From: Halostella limicola | GTDB lineage: Archaea; Halobacteriota; Halobacteria; Halobacteriales; Natronoarchaeaceae | NCBI RefSeq assembly: GCF_003675875.1 | Contig: NZ_RCDI01000001.1 | Location: forward strand, 124,001-188,000 | Reading direction: 5' to 3' | DNA: 64,000 bases | Shown here: positions 7,450-16,395 of the stretch, piece after piece | Layout of the letters: every line of letters starts with the position of its first letter | Numbering within the stretch: the first letter of the stretch is position 1 | Notes under the pieces: model-generated | The model's input: only the letters and a program-made list of their open reading frames with translations | The model's database searches: none | Told to the model about the DNA's origin: nothing | Position numbers and translations under genes: made by a program

Positions 7450-8667
7450 TCAGAGCGCGACGCGCTCGCCGCCGCGGTACACCGCGGCGATATCGCGCAC
7501 CGCAGAGACGTCGTCGAGCGGGTCGGCCTCCAGCGCGACGAGGTCTGCGTACTTGCCCTCGGCGAGCCCGCCGACGGCGTCGTCGGCGACGGTGCGGCCC
7601 GCGACGCCCGTCGCCGCCTTGATCGCGTCCATCTCGGTCATGCCGACCTCGTCGACGAACAGCTCCAGCTCCAGGGCGTTCTCGCCGTGCGGAACGAGGT
7701 CGGGGCCGATGAAGTCCGTGCCGGCGGCGATCGGGATGCCGACCTCGTAGGCGCGCCGGACGGCGTCGTAGTGCGCCTCGCTCGCCTCGCGGGACTTCTC
7801 CAGCCCGTACTCGGGGACGCCGTGGTCCGCTCCGTTGTTCACGATGCGGTGCATGATCGACAGCGTCGGGACGAACGTCGCGCCCGTCTCGCGGAACAGG
7901 TCGATCGCCTCCTCGTCGAGGTAGAACCCGTGCTCGATCGTGTCGACGCCGTTGCGCAGGGCACTCTTGATGCCGGGCGCGCCCTGGGCGTGGCTGGCGA
8001 CGGGGACGCCGACGCGGTGGGCCTCCTCCGTCATCGCGCTGATCTCGGCGTCGGTGAACTGGCTCTGGTCGGGGGCGTCCTTCTCGGAGAGGACGCCGCC
8101 GGTCGTCATGATCTTCAGGCAGTCGACGCCCTCGCGGAACCGCCGCCGGGCCTCCTTCCGGCACTCGGCGGGGCCGTCGGCGAGCGTCGAGATGCCGTCG
8201 CCGTCCTCGACCCACTCCGGCGGGAGGAAGTGGACGTCGCCGTGGCCCGCGGTCTGGGAGATGGCCTGCCCGGAGGTGTAGATACGCGGCCCCGGGATCG
8301 CCCCCTCGTCGACGGCGTCGCGGAGCGCGAGGCCGGTCGTGCTGCCGACGTCCCGGACCGCGGTAAAGCCCGCCGACAGGAGCGACCGCAGGTCGGCCGT
8401 CGCCCGCGCCGTCCCGAGCGCCGTGCTCTCCGTGACCCAGTCCATCGGGTTCATCGACCGCGACCCCTGCAGGTGGACGTGCGCGTCCACGAGGCCGGGG
8501 ACGACCACCTCGCCGGTGCAGTCGACTCGCTCCGCGTCGTCCGGGACCGAGACCTCCTCCCGGGGGCCGACCGCCGAGACCGTCCCGTCCTCGACCAGCA
8601 CCCGGGCGTCGGAGATCGGGTCGTCGGAAAAGCCGTCTATCAGCGTGCCGCAGTCGAAGTAGCGCAT
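7450..8667 (-). CDS. Metal-dependent amidohydrolase (imidazolonepropionase/prolidase-like)
   Basis: A 405-residue member of the amidohydrolase superfamily. The HxH metal motif is in VVPGLVDAHVHLQGS (near residues 57-66). Further metal ligands are in GVPVASHAQG, DTIEHGFYL and the late Asp in IAAGTDFIGPD. The N-terminal beta-sandwich (GTLIDG... VLVEDGTVSAVG) and the C-terminal segment GGLAEGKYADLVALEADPLDD are typical of the imidazolonepropionase-like clade that hydrolyses Xaa-Pro dipeptides, lactams or related amides. The substrate cannot be read from context: neighbours are unrelated and no histidine-degradation genes are near. Confidence 0.85.
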   Translation of the reverse strand: MRYFDCGTLIDGFSDDPISDARVLVEDGTVSAVGPREEVSVPDDAERVDCTGEVVVPGLVDAHVHLQGSRSMNPMDWVTESTALGTARATADLRSLLSAGFTAVRDVGSTTGLALRDAVDEGAIPGPRIYTSGQAISQTAGHGDVHFLPPEWVEDGDGISTLADGPAECRKEARRRFREGVDCLKIMTTGGVLSEKDAPDQSQFTDAEISAMTEEAHRVGVPVASHAQGAPGIKSALRNGVDTIEHGFYLDEEAIDLFRETGATFVPTLSIMHRIVNNGADHGVPEYGLEKSREASEAHYDAVRRAYEVGIPIAAGTDFIGPDLVPHGENALELELFVDEVGMTEMDAIKAATGVAGRTVADDAVGGLAEGKYADLVALEADPLDDVSAVRDIAAVYRGGERVAL

Positions 8668-8749
8668 GCGAATCAGTGACAGGTCCAGCGCCGTAGGGCT
8701 TTGCCTGCCGGAAGACGGCGAGGCGGACCGACGATCCCCCGCGTCCGGA

Positions 8750-9793
8750 TCAGTCCACCCGCGCGTCCACGACGACGTGCGCGACGCCCTCGCTGTGGCC
8801 CTTGACCCGGCGGCGGTCGAGCACCTCGACGGTTCGACCCTTCGCCGCGGCGGCCGATTCGAGGCGGTCGACCGGGCGCTCCCACAGCAGTTCCTCGGGG
8901 CAGGCCTCGTGCACGTGGACGACGCCGTCCGGTTCCAGCGCGTCGAGCGCGGCGTCGAGGTACTCGTGCGCGTCGTAGTACCCCATCACCACGCGCTCCG
9001 CGGACACCTCCACGTCCCGGCAGTCCGAACGGTACGCGCTCACGTTGTCCTGCACGTCGTTGAGGACCGCGTTCTCCGTCAGGTAGCGAAACGCCGTAGG
9101 GTTGATCTCGGTGGCGGTGACGCGCGCGCCGGCCTTCGCCATCGGGAGCGTGAAGTAGCCGACGCCGGCGAACATGTCGAAGACGCGCTCGCCCTCGCCG
9201 ACCACCTCGCCCATCCGGGCGCGCTCGGCCTTGTTGCCGGGGCTGAACATCACCTCGGCGAGGTCCAGCGCGTAGCGGACGCCGTGCTCGGTGTGGACCG
9301 TCTCCGTGTCGCCCTCGCCGGCGACGACCCGGACCGAGGGCTCGCGCTGCTCGCCGCTGACGCCCTCGTTCGCCAGGACGGTGTCGGCCCCGCCGTGGAG
9401 TTCGAGCAGCGCCTCGCCGACCTCCCCCTCGCGCGGGCAGTCCCCGAAGGTGACGAGGATCACGGTGCCGATGACGGCCCACGACCCCGGCGCGCGGTCG
9501 ATCTCCTCGTCGGTCCACCCGCGCTCGCGCAGGAGGGTTTCGAGGTCGGGCGCGCGGAGGTCGGGGTCGACCTGCCGGACGACCTCGCGCACGTCGGTCT
9601 CCTCGGGCGGGTCGGTGACCGGAAGCGCCACCGCGGTGGTGCCGTACTCGCGGACCTTGCGCGACTCGTCGTAGACGCCCTCCTCGCGGAGTTCCGCGAT
9701 GGCGGTCTCCGCGCGGGCCTTCTCGACGACCGCGGCGAGGTCGGACGCGGTCTCGCCCTCCCGCTCGCCGTCGCTCTCGTCACCGCGCGTCAT
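8750..9793 (-). CDS. taw2: tRNA(Phe) 4-demethylwyosine aminocarboxypropyltransferase Taw2
   Basis: A 347-residue Trm5/TYW2-fold protein. Taw2 transfers the aminocarboxypropyl group of SAM to 4-demethylwyosine at position 37 of tRNA-Phe. The SAM site reads VFDMFAGVGYFTLPMAKAG, followed by TATEINPTAFRYLTENA. Instead of a Trm5-type N(x)PP motif it has VVMGYYDAHEYLDAAL, and it ends with VKGHSEGVAHVVVDARV, both close to Taw2 as I recall it from Pyrococcus. The start is ATG 9791-9793, overlapping the nmd3 stop by ATGA, so the two genes are translationally coupled. Confidence 0.8.
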   Translation of the reverse strand: MTRGDESDGEREGETASDLAAVVEKARAETAIAELREEGVYDESRKVREYGTTAVALPVTDPPEETDVREVVRQVDPDLRAPDLETLLRERGWTDEEIDRAPGSWAVIGTVILVTFGDCPREGEVGEALLELHGGADTVLANEGVSGEQREPSVRVVAGEGDTETVHTEHGVRYALDLAEVMFSPGNKAERARMGEVVGEGERVFDMFAGVGYFTLPMAKAGARVTATEINPTAFRYLTENAVLNDVQDNVSAYRSDCRDVEVSAERVVMGYYDAHEYLDAALDALEPDGVVHVHEACPEELLWERPVDRLESAAAAKGRTVEVLDRRRVKGHSEGVAHVVVDARVD

Positions 9794-10917
9794 CCGTCCT
9801 CTCGGCCGACGCTCTCGGGGTCGGGGAGGACGTGGAGGCCGGCACGGCTCTTCAGCACCGGCACCGTCTCCGCGTCGGGGTCGAGGTAGATGGGCCGCGC
9901 GATCGTCTCGGTCCGGTAGGTCTCGGGGTCCAGCACCTGCACGGCGCGCTCGTCCTCGACGGCCACGAGCGTCGTCTCCTGAGCGTCGTCGACCGTGCCG
10001 AGCTTGCGGGCGTCGGGCGCGTCGCCCTCCTCGAACGACGCCTCGTAGGGCTCGCCGGTGGTGACCCGCTGGCCCTTCAGGTTGCCCTGCACGCTCCGGA
10101 CGAGGACGGGGCCGCCGTCGTCGTCGGTGTCGATGACGTCGCCCGGCGTGAACGGGGGCAGGCGGACGGCGAAGGTGACGCGGTACACCTCGTTGCCGTC
10201 CTCGTCCTCGGTGACAAGCGTCTCGTAGTCGCCGAACGTGCCGCCGAACTCCTCGACCACCTTCCGGGCGATCTTCTGGCCGATCTTGTTGGTCGACACC
10301 TTCATGTTCAGGCCGTCGTCCGTCTCCGACGTCTCCGTGACGAAGGCGTTCCGGTCGCCGGTCGCCTCCATCTCCGCGACGATCTCGTGGGCGATCTCCT
10401 CGGCGCGTTCGGTCTCTCGGGCGGTCGGCTCCCTGTCGACGGCGCGGATCTGGACGATGCTGGCGTAGTAGTCGCCCGCGATGCGACCGCAGCGGTCGCA
10501 GGTGCCCCGCGAGATCTTCACCGGGACGACGACCTGCTCCTCGAGGGGCGTCTCGCGGACGATCCCCGTGAAGTAACAGTGCATCCGGATCGTGTTCTGG
10601 TCGACCTGCTCGGGGTCGACCTGCCACGTCACGTCGCGGGCGTCGACGTGAACCGCGAGCGACCCGCTCACCTCGTCGATGGCGACGTCCGTGTAGTCGC
10701 GGGCGTCGACGTCGACCCAGCGGTTGCCGCGGTGGACCGCGCCGCACTGCGAGCAGACCTGCACCTCGATTCGGTCGGGCGCGTCCACGAGGTCGAAGTC
10801 CTCGAAGTAGCACGCGTCGCAGAGGTTGGGGTCGCTCCGGGCCTCCCCCGGCCGTAACCCCTCGCGCTCGGCGACGGGGTCGCCACAGCGCGGGCAGAAC
10901 GCACGTGATTCACTCAT
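9790..10917 (-). CDS. nmd3: Archaeal Nmd3-like 60S-export-related protein
   Basis: A 375-residue protein resembling archaeal relatives of eukaryotic Nmd3, the nuclear-export adaptor of the large ribosomal subunit. Archaeal versions keep the N-terminal zinc domain and an eIF5A-like part. Cysteine pairs are CPRCG, CDACY, CSQCG and CDRCG. The central domain contains NMKVSTNKIGQKIARKVVEEFGG, characteristic of the family, and the OB/SH3-like C-terminal half follows (TPGDVIDTDDDGGPVLVRSV). Start at ATG 10915-10917. In archaea its role is presumed to be late large-subunit assembly or recycling. It lies upstream of and overlaps taw2 by 4 nt. Confidence 0.85.
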   Translation of the reverse strand: MSESRAFCPRCGDPVAEREGLRPGEARSDPNLCDACYFEDFDLVDAPDRIEVQVCSQCGAVHRGNRWVDVDARDYTDVAIDEVSGSLAVHVDARDVTWQVDPEQVDQNTIRMHCYFTGIVRETPLEEQVVVPVKISRGTCDRCGRIAGDYYASIVQIRAVDREPTARETERAEEIAHEIVAEMEATGDRNAFVTETSETDDGLNMKVSTNKIGQKIARKVVEEFGGTFGDYETLVTEDEDGNEVYRVTFAVRLPPFTPGDVIDTDDDGGPVLVRSVQGNLKGQRVTTGEPYEASFEEGDAPDARKLGTVDDAQETTLVAVEDERAVQVLDPETYRTETIARPIYLDPDAETVPVLKSRAGLHVLPDPESVGREDG

Positions 10918-11005
10918 TACGGCCTCGTAGGGCGTTCTCGCTTTTAAACCGCTTGTTCGCAACGCGGCCGGGTCGCCGGAGCCGCGGCCGCGCGGCGAAC
11001 GCCCG

Positions 11006-11926
11006 CTACTCGTACAGCGTCGGCCCCTCGACCTCGGCGTCCGCCGCCTCGCGCCAGTCGTGCTCCGGTTCCCAGCCGAGCAGGTCGGCCGCCTTCGCGG
11101 TGGAGAGCGCCGACTGTTCCCCGTCCAGATCGCACTCGTCGGGCAGGTCGCCGAAGAACGCCTCGACGGCGTCGGCGGTCGGGTACCCGAGGTAACTGTC
11201 CGCCGCGGCGAGGTTGAACGCCTCGTGCCCGTCGAGATCGGCGTCGAGCGCCGCCGAGACCATGCCGACCACGTCGCGAACGTCCACGTACGACCAGTAG
11301 TTGCCGACGCCCGCGGCGAGGTCGACCGCCGAGAGCGGGCGGTCGTCACCGAGGTCCTCGCGGTCGCGGCAGACGTACTCGCCGGGGTACTGGATCCACG
11401 ACGGGCGGAGCGAGGCCACGCTGACCCCGTACCTCCGGACGACCGTCTTCGCGATCTCCTCGCCGGCGACCTTCGACGCGCCGTACGGGTCCTCCGGGCG
11501 GAGCGGTTCGTCCTCGGTGAGCGGCAGCGCCTCGGGCAGTTCCGGCTCCTCGCGGAACGCGTTGCCGTACGCGCTCTCGCTGGACGCCCAGACCACCCGT
11601 GCGTCGGCCCGCCCGGCCGCGACCAGCGTGTTGTACGTCGCCATCGCGTTCGTCTCGAAGACGCGGCCGCCGGCGTGGCGCTCCGGCGCGGGCAGCGCCG
11701 CCCAGTGGACGACCGCGTCCGGGACGACCTCGGCGACCAGTTCGTACGCCTCGGCGCGCTCCGTCAGGTCGGCGGCGCGGAAGTCGACGCCCTCCCTCGG
11801 GTCGATCTCCCAGCCGGGGTGGTCGAGGTCGACGCAGACGACGCTCCACCCGTCGTCGGCGAGGCGGTCGACGATCCAGCGCCCGGAGCGTCCCAGGCCG
11901 CCCGTCACGAGTGCGGTGTCGGTCAT
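11006..11926 (-). CDS. NAD-dependent epimerase/dehydratase family protein (extended SDR)
   Basis: A 306-residue extended short-chain dehydrogenase. The NAD(P)-binding Rossmann motif TGGLGRSGRWIVDRL is at the N-terminus and the adenine/ribose-binding acidic residue is in VVCVDLDHPGW. The catalytic triad is represented by SSESAYGN (Ser) and PYGASKVAGE (YxxxK). This clade works on nucleotide sugars, but no sugar-nucleotide partner genes are adjacent, so the substrate is unknown. It is a single-gene unit, upstream of nmd3 in the same orientation with an 88-bp gap. Confidence 0.85.
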   Translation of the reverse strand: MTDTALVTGGLGRSGRWIVDRLADDGWSVVCVDLDHPGWEIDPREGVDFRAADLTERAEAYELVAEVVPDAVVHWAALPAPERHAGGRVFETNAMATYNTLVAAGRADARVVWASSESAYGNAFREEPELPEALPLTEDEPLRPEDPYGASKVAGEEIAKTVVRRYGVSVASLRPSWIQYPGEYVCRDREDLGDDRPLSAVDLAAGVGNYWSYVDVRDVVGMVSAALDADLDGHEAFNLAAADSYLGYPTADAVEAFFGDLPDECDLDGEQSALSTAKAADLLGWEPEHDWREAADAEVEGPTLYE

Positions 11927-12047
11927 ACGCGATGTATCGGGCTCCTCGGAGTTGTACCCACGGCAGGCGGCAAGCGCCGGACGGACGGGCCGCGGTGACG
12001 ATTCCCGTAGCGCGACCCTTTAGGAGATAGGCGACGTAGGGAGGCGT

Positions 12048-12929
12048 ATGCAGTGGAAAACGGACTGGGGACTCCGTCTGCGGATGTTCTTCACGATGTT
12101 CATGCTGTTCGCGCTGTACATCGTCTTCGCCGCGGTGATCGTCCAGTACATCGGCGGCGGCATCCTCATGATGGCGGTGATCTTCGGCGGGTTCTCATTC
12201 GTCCAGTACTTCTTCAGCGACACGCTGACGCTGTGGAGCATGGGAGCGAAAGAGGTGTCGGAAGAGGAGTATCCGGAGCTTCACGCGGCGGTCTCGCGCC
12301 TCTCGCAGCAGGCCGACCTGCCGAAGCCGAAGGTGGCCGTGGCCGACGACAAGGTACCGAACGCCTTCGCGACCGGTCGGTCCCAGCGCAAGGCCGCGGT
12401 CTGCGTGACGTCGGGGCTCATGCGGACGCTGAACCAGGACGAGCTGGAGGGCGTCATCGCCCACGAGCTCGCCCACATCAAGAACCGGGACATGATGGTG
12501 ATGACGCTCGCCTCCTTCCTCTCGACTATCGCCTTCATCGTCGTCCGCTGGGGGGCCTTCTTCGGCGGCGGTCGCCGCCGCGGCGGGGGTGGCGGCGGCG
12601 TCATCGTCGCTATCGGCGTCTCCCTGCTGGTGTGGATCATCAGCTACATCCTCATCCGCGCGCTCTCGCGCTACCGCGAGTACGCGGCCGACCGCGGGGG
12701 CGCGACGATCACCGGCCGGCCGTCGGCGCTGGCGAACGCCCTGCTGAAGATCTCCGGCGAGATGGACAACATACCGACGCGGGACATGCGCGACGAGGCG
12801 GAGATGAACGCCTTCTTCATCATCCCCATCTCCAAGGGCATGATCTCGCGGCTGTTCAGCACGCACCCGCCGACGGAGAAGCGCGTCGAGCGCCTGCGCG
12901 ACCTCGAACGGCAGATGGAGGGCTACTGA
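12048..12929 (+). CDS. htpX: HtpX-like M48 membrane zinc metalloprotease
   Basis: A 293-residue integral membrane protease of family M48B. Two N-terminal helices (about 12-33 and 38-56) precede a cytoplasmic domain. The zinc motif HELAH is at residues 139-143 (GVIAHELAHIKNRD), and the third ligand lies in SRYREYAADRGGA. Two more helices lie between them (about 157-168 and 184-203), split by a Gly/Arg-rich loop (GGGRRRGGGGGG). The C-terminal FSTHPPTEKRVERL is the usual HtpX ending. HtpX degrades misfolded membrane proteins. Haloarchaea often carry several paralogues, so the exact equivalence is uncertain. Confidence 0.9.
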   Translation: MQWKTDWGLRLRMFFTMFMLFALYIVFAAVIVQYIGGGILMMAVIFGGFSFVQYFFSDTLTLWSMGAKEVSEEEYPELHAAVSRLSQQADLPKPKVAVADDKVPNAFATGRSQRKAAVCVTSGLMRTLNQDELEGVIAHELAHIKNRDMMVMTLASFLSTIAFIVVRWGAFFGGGRRRGGGGGGVIVAIGVSLLVWIISYILIRALSRYREYAADRGGATITGRPSALANALLKISGEMDNIPTRDMRDEAEMNAFFIIPISKGMISRLFSTHPPTEKRVERLRDLERQMEGY

Positions 12930-12998
12930 TACGGTAGAAATCGGACGCAACGACACACTCGGACGGCACTCCGGGTGCCGTTCGACGCGTGAATCATT

Positions 12999-14489
12999 TC
13001 AGCTGCTACGATACCGGTCAATCAGGGCGAGCGCGACGCCGTTCGTCCACCCGAAGCCGTCCTGTAGCTCGTACTCCCCGCCGCCGGCCTCGGCGGTCGG
13101 GTCGCGGACGTCGTACTTCTCCAGCATCTTCCCGGAGCGATCGAACTGCATCCGGTTCGTCGCCAGCCAGCGGTCGGCCACTTCGGCGGCGAGGTCGTCG
13201 TGGCCGTACCGCTCTAAGCCGACGACGGCCATCCAGTGCAGCGGCGCCCACCCGTTGGGAGCGTCCCACTGCTCGCCGCTCTCGGTGAGCGTGGTCGTCA
13301 GCCCGCCCTCGGCGAGGAACCGCTCGCGGAGGCGCTCGGCGACGGCGGCGGCCTGCTCGTCCGACGCCGCTCCGACGAACAGCGGCGCGACCGCGGCCAG
13401 CGTCCACCGGTCCGTGCGCTCGCGCGTCGTCCACCGGTAGTCGAAGTAGAAGCCGCGGTCGGCGTCCCAGCAGCGCTCGTCGAGCGCCCGCCGGCGCGCC
13501 GCGGCCCGGGCGTCGTACTCCGCCGCCGCGCCGGGGTGGCCGGTCTCGGCGAACCAGACGGCCAGCCGCCGCTCCATCCCGTACAGGAACGCGTTCAGGT
13601 CGACCGGGACGAGCTCCGTCGCGTGGATGCTCTCGATGCCCGCGCCGGGGTCGAACCAGCGGCTGCTGAAGTCCCACCCGGACTCGCAGGCAGCGCGGAT
13701 GTCGCGGTACACCTCGGCGTAGGGGCGGTCGGCCATGTCCGCCACCGCGACGTCCTCGCGGTAGGCCTCCTTCCGCGGCGCGGCCAGGTCGTCCCAGTAG
13801 CGGTTGAGGACTGCGCCGTCCAGCCGGACCGTCCGCCGGTGGGCGCTCCACGGGTCGAGGTCGTCCTCGCCGTCCATCCAGAAGCGGTGTTCGAGCGCCA
13901 GCGAGTCGAGGTACGGCCGGACCGCGTCCGCGCCGCGCCGGCGGGCGAGCACGTCGACGGTGCGGTAGAACAGCGGCGGCTGCGACCGCGAGGTGTAGTA
14001 CTCCCGGTTCGCCGTCGGCACGAAGCCGAAGCGGTCGACCAGCGACGCGAAGTTGTCGAGGACGCTCTCGACCAGATCGTACCGGTCGGAGACGGCGAGG
14101 CCTTCGGCGGTGAAGTAGCTGTCCCAGTAGTAGAGCTCGCGGAAGCGGCCGCCGGGGGTCACGTACGCGTCCGAGAGCGAGATGAGCGAACTGCCGGAGT
14201 GCTCCGCCGGGTCGTAGGTCAGGTGGTCCCAGAGCAGGCGGACGTGTTCCTCCATCGTCCGGTCCGCCGGCAGGTCCGGCGGGTCGCGGTCGCCGTCGAC
14301 CGCGAAGTGCCTGTCGACGAACGTGTCGAGGTCGAAGTCCGCGTCAGTGCGCCGCTCGCGGAACCGCCGCCGGATCGTCTCCGGGTCTTCGAGCGGCACG
14401 GTGTCGACGAACGTCTTCGAGTCATCGAACACGCCCCGCCGCTGGACCGCCTCGAAGAGGTCGCCGACGAGATGGGGAGAGAGAGTCAT
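12999..14489 (-). CDS. Trehalase (GH37)
   Basis: A 496-residue GH37 alpha,alpha-trehalase, which splits trehalose to two glucoses. Both family signatures are present: PGGRFRELYYWDSYF (first signature) and QWDAPNGWAPLHWM (second, QWDxPxGWAP). The C-terminal EYELQDGFGWTNGVAL is also typical. There is no signal peptide, so the enzyme is cytoplasmic and probably recycles trehalose accumulated as an osmolyte. It is divergent from pspAB, and the intergenic region holds a palindrome next to its TATA box. Confidence 0.92.
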   Translation of the reverse strand: MTLSPHLVGDLFEAVQRRGVFDDSKTFVDTVPLEDPETIRRRFRERRTDADFDLDTFVDRHFAVDGDRDPPDLPADRTMEEHVRLLWDHLTYDPAEHSGSSLISLSDAYVTPGGRFRELYYWDSYFTAEGLAVSDRYDLVESVLDNFASLVDRFGFVPTANREYYTSRSQPPLFYRTVDVLARRRGADAVRPYLDSLALEHRFWMDGEDDLDPWSAHRRTVRLDGAVLNRYWDDLAAPRKEAYREDVAVADMADRPYAEVYRDIRAACESGWDFSSRWFDPGAGIESIHATELVPVDLNAFLYGMERRLAVWFAETGHPGAAAEYDARAAARRRALDERCWDADRGFYFDYRWTTRERTDRWTLAAVAPLFVGAASDEQAAAVAERLRERFLAEGGLTTTLTESGEQWDAPNGWAPLHWMAVVGLERYGHDDLAAEVADRWLATNRMQFDRSGKMLEKYDVRDPTAEAGGGEYELQDGFGWTNGVALALIDRYRSS

Positions 14490-14514
14490 ACCAGTCGGCG
14501 TTCATATACGATAG

Positions 14515-14531
14515 CAGTAAATAACGGTTAT
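14515..14531 (-). promoter_or_regulatory. Trehalase promoter: TATA element with abutting palindrome
   Basis: On the minus strand TTATTTACTG (14515-14524) lies about 26-35 bp before the ATG at 14489, fitting a TATA box. The perfect palindrome ATAAC-C-GTTAT (14521-14531, minus-strand reading) overlaps its upstream edge, where TFB would bind. A repressor site is a reasonable inference. Confidence 0.4.
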
Positions 14532-14595
14532 CATATCTATCTCGGCGGACGCGCGATGGGAACTGACTAAGGACGGGGCGCACGGAGTGGACGGT

Positions 14596-15201
14596 ATGGG
14601 ACTGCTCGACGGGATCCGGGAGATACTGGGGATCCGCGCCGAGAGGGACGCGACCCGGGACGCCGACCCGGAGGACCTGTTCGGGATGAGCACCGCGTAC
14701 CTGACGATGCGGGCGGATCTGGGGTACGGCGCCGTCGAAGAGGCGGCGCTGTGTTTCGCCGGCGTCGACAGCACGGACTTCGAGCGCACGGTCGAGGAGG
14801 TGATCGACATCCTCGAAGCGGGCGAGGAGGAGACCGGCACCACCGCCGAACTCCACGAGGACGACCACGGCTACCAGTGGGTCGTCCTCCGCGACGACGA
14901 CTACGAGGACCTCGTGACGAGCATGCACTTCGCGGCGGACACGTTCATCGAGCGCGACTACGGCTCCCGCCTGCTCGCCGCCGTCTTCGGGTTCGAGAAG
15001 AACGGCGACCCCGTCTACTGGATCTACTCGTTCCGCCGCGGCGCGTACTACCCCTTCGCCCCCCGCCCCGGCAACGAGCGCGACAACGGCGCGGAGTTCA
15101 AACTGGAGAGCGTCCTCGACGGCGAACTCGAAGTCGAAGCCGACAAGGAGTACTGGTACCCCCTCTGGCCGAGCCGGGACGGTGAGCACCCGTGGGGCTG
15201 A
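14596..15201 (+). CDS. pspAB: PspA-associated protein PspAB
   Basis: A 201-residue protein beginning MGLLDGIREILGIRAERDA and containing DPEDLFGMSTAYLTM, CFAGVDSTDF and FAADTFIERDYGSRLLAAVFGF. These segments match the haloarchaeal family named PspA-associated protein PspAB, which is linked with the phage-shock protein PspA in envelope stress. A GTG three codons upstream is possible, but the ATG gives the family N-terminus. No pspA gene is in this window. It is divergent from trehalase, suggesting stress-linked expression, which is inference. Confidence 0.8.
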   Translation: MGLLDGIREILGIRAERDATRDADPEDLFGMSTAYLTMRADLGYGAVEEAALCFAGVDSTDFERTVEEVIDILEAGEEETGTTAELHEDDHGYQWVVLRDDDYEDLVTSMHFAADTFIERDYGSRLLAAVFGFEKNGDPVYWIYSFRRGAYYPFAPRPGNERDNGAEFKLESVLDGELEVEADKEYWYPLWPSRDGEHPWG

Positions 15202-15326
15202 GGTCCCCCTGACGCCCCCGGGCGCATCCCCCGCGGACCGCGCTTTTCCTTCCTAAACCCTTTCACTTCGTGCCGTGTCACCCCGACGCACTCTTGCACT
15301 TTCACTTTCACTCTCCTGTTAACCGG

Positions 15327-15335
15327 GGTTTATGT
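15327..15335 (+). promoter_or_regulatory. radA TATA box
   Basis: GGTTTATGT lies 25-33 bp before the radA ATG. Just upstream is a TTTCACTTTCACT-like direct repeat (about 15299-15312). Only the TATA assignment is supported. Confidence 0.5.
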
Positions 15336-15359
15336 AGCAGGGGTAGTTTAGAGGTAGGT

Positions 15360-16394
15360 ATGGCAACAGACGCAGACCTCGAGACGCTCCCCGGCGTCGG
15401 ACCGGCCACCGCAGAGAAACTCCGAGACTCGGGCTTCGACTCCTTCCAGGGCCTCGCCGTCGCGAGCCCCGGCGAACTGTCGAACACCGCCGACGTCGGC
15501 GAGAGCACCGCCGCCGACATCGTGCAGGCCGCCCGCGAGGCCGCCGACATCGGCGGCTTCGAGACCGGCGCGGACGTACTGGAGCGCCGCGAGCAGATCG
15601 GCAAGCTGAGCTGGCAGATCGACGAGGTCGACGACCTCCTCGGCGGCGGCGTCGAGACCCAGTCGATCACCGAGGTGTACGGTGAGTTCGGCTCCGGCAA
15701 GTCTCAGGTCACCCACCAGCTGGCGGTTAACGTCCAGCTCCCCAAGGAGTACGGCGGCCTCCGCGGCGCCGCGATGTTCATCGACAGCGAGGACACGTTC
15801 CGCCCCGAGCGGATCGACGACATGGTCCGCGGCCTCCCGGACGAGGCGCTCGAAGCGTTCATGGAGGACCGCGAGATCGAGGGCGGCCCCGACGACGACG
15901 AGGCGATGGACGAGCTCATCGAGAGCGTCCTCGACAAGATCCACGTCGCGAAGGCGTTCAACTCCAACCACCAGATGCTGCTGGCCGAGAAGGCTCAGGA
16001 GCTCGCCAACGAGACGCAGGACGACGAGTACCCCATCCGCCTGCTCTGCGTCGACTCGCTGACGGCCCACTTCCGCGCCGAGTACGTCGGCCGCGGCGAG
16101 CTCGCCGAGCGCCAGCAGAAGCTCAACAAGCACCTCCACGACCTCGACAAGGTCGGTAACCTGCACAACGTCGCGGTCGTCGTGACGAACCAGGTCGCCT
16201 CGAACCCCGACTCGTTCTTCGGCGACCCGACCCAGCCCATCGGCGGGAACATCCTCGGCCACAAGTCGACGTTCCGCATCTACCTCCGCAAGTCCAAGGG
16301 CGACAAGCGGATCGTCCGACTCGTGGACGCCCCCAACCTCGCCGACGGCGAGGCCGTCATGCGCGTGCAGGACGGCGGGCTGAAGCCCGAATAA
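15360..16394 (+). CDS. radA: DNA repair and recombination protein RadA
   Basis: Archaeal RecA/Rad51 recombinase that forms filaments on ssDNA and drives strand exchange. The 344-residue length is normal. A helix-hairpin-helix domain occupies residues 10-60 ([17 protein letters not shown]). Walker A is GEFGSGKSQ at 108-116 and Walker B follows in [13 protein letters not shown]. The DNA-binding loop regions include [15 protein letters not shown] and [12 protein letters not shown]. There is no intein, although radA is an intein site in some archaea. It is monocistronic, with its own TATA box and a T6 tract 8 bp after the stop codon. Confidence 0.98.
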   Translation: MATDADLETLPGVGPATAEKLRDSGFDSFQGLAVASPGELSNTADVGESTAADIVQAAREAADIGGFETGADVLERREQIGKLSWQIDEVDDLLGGGVETQSITEVYGEFGSGKSQVTHQLAVNVQLPKEYGGLRGAAMFIDSEDTFRPERIDDMVRGLPDEALEAFMEDREIEGGPDDDEAMDELIESVLDKIHVAKAFNSNHQMLLAEKAQELANETQDDEYPIRLLCVDSLTAHFRAEYVGRGELAERQQKLNKHLHDLDKVGNLHNVAVVVTNQVASNPDSFFGDPTQPIGGNILGHKSTFRIYLRKSKGDKRIVRLVDAPNLADGEAVMRVQDGGLKPE

Positions 16395-16395
16395 C

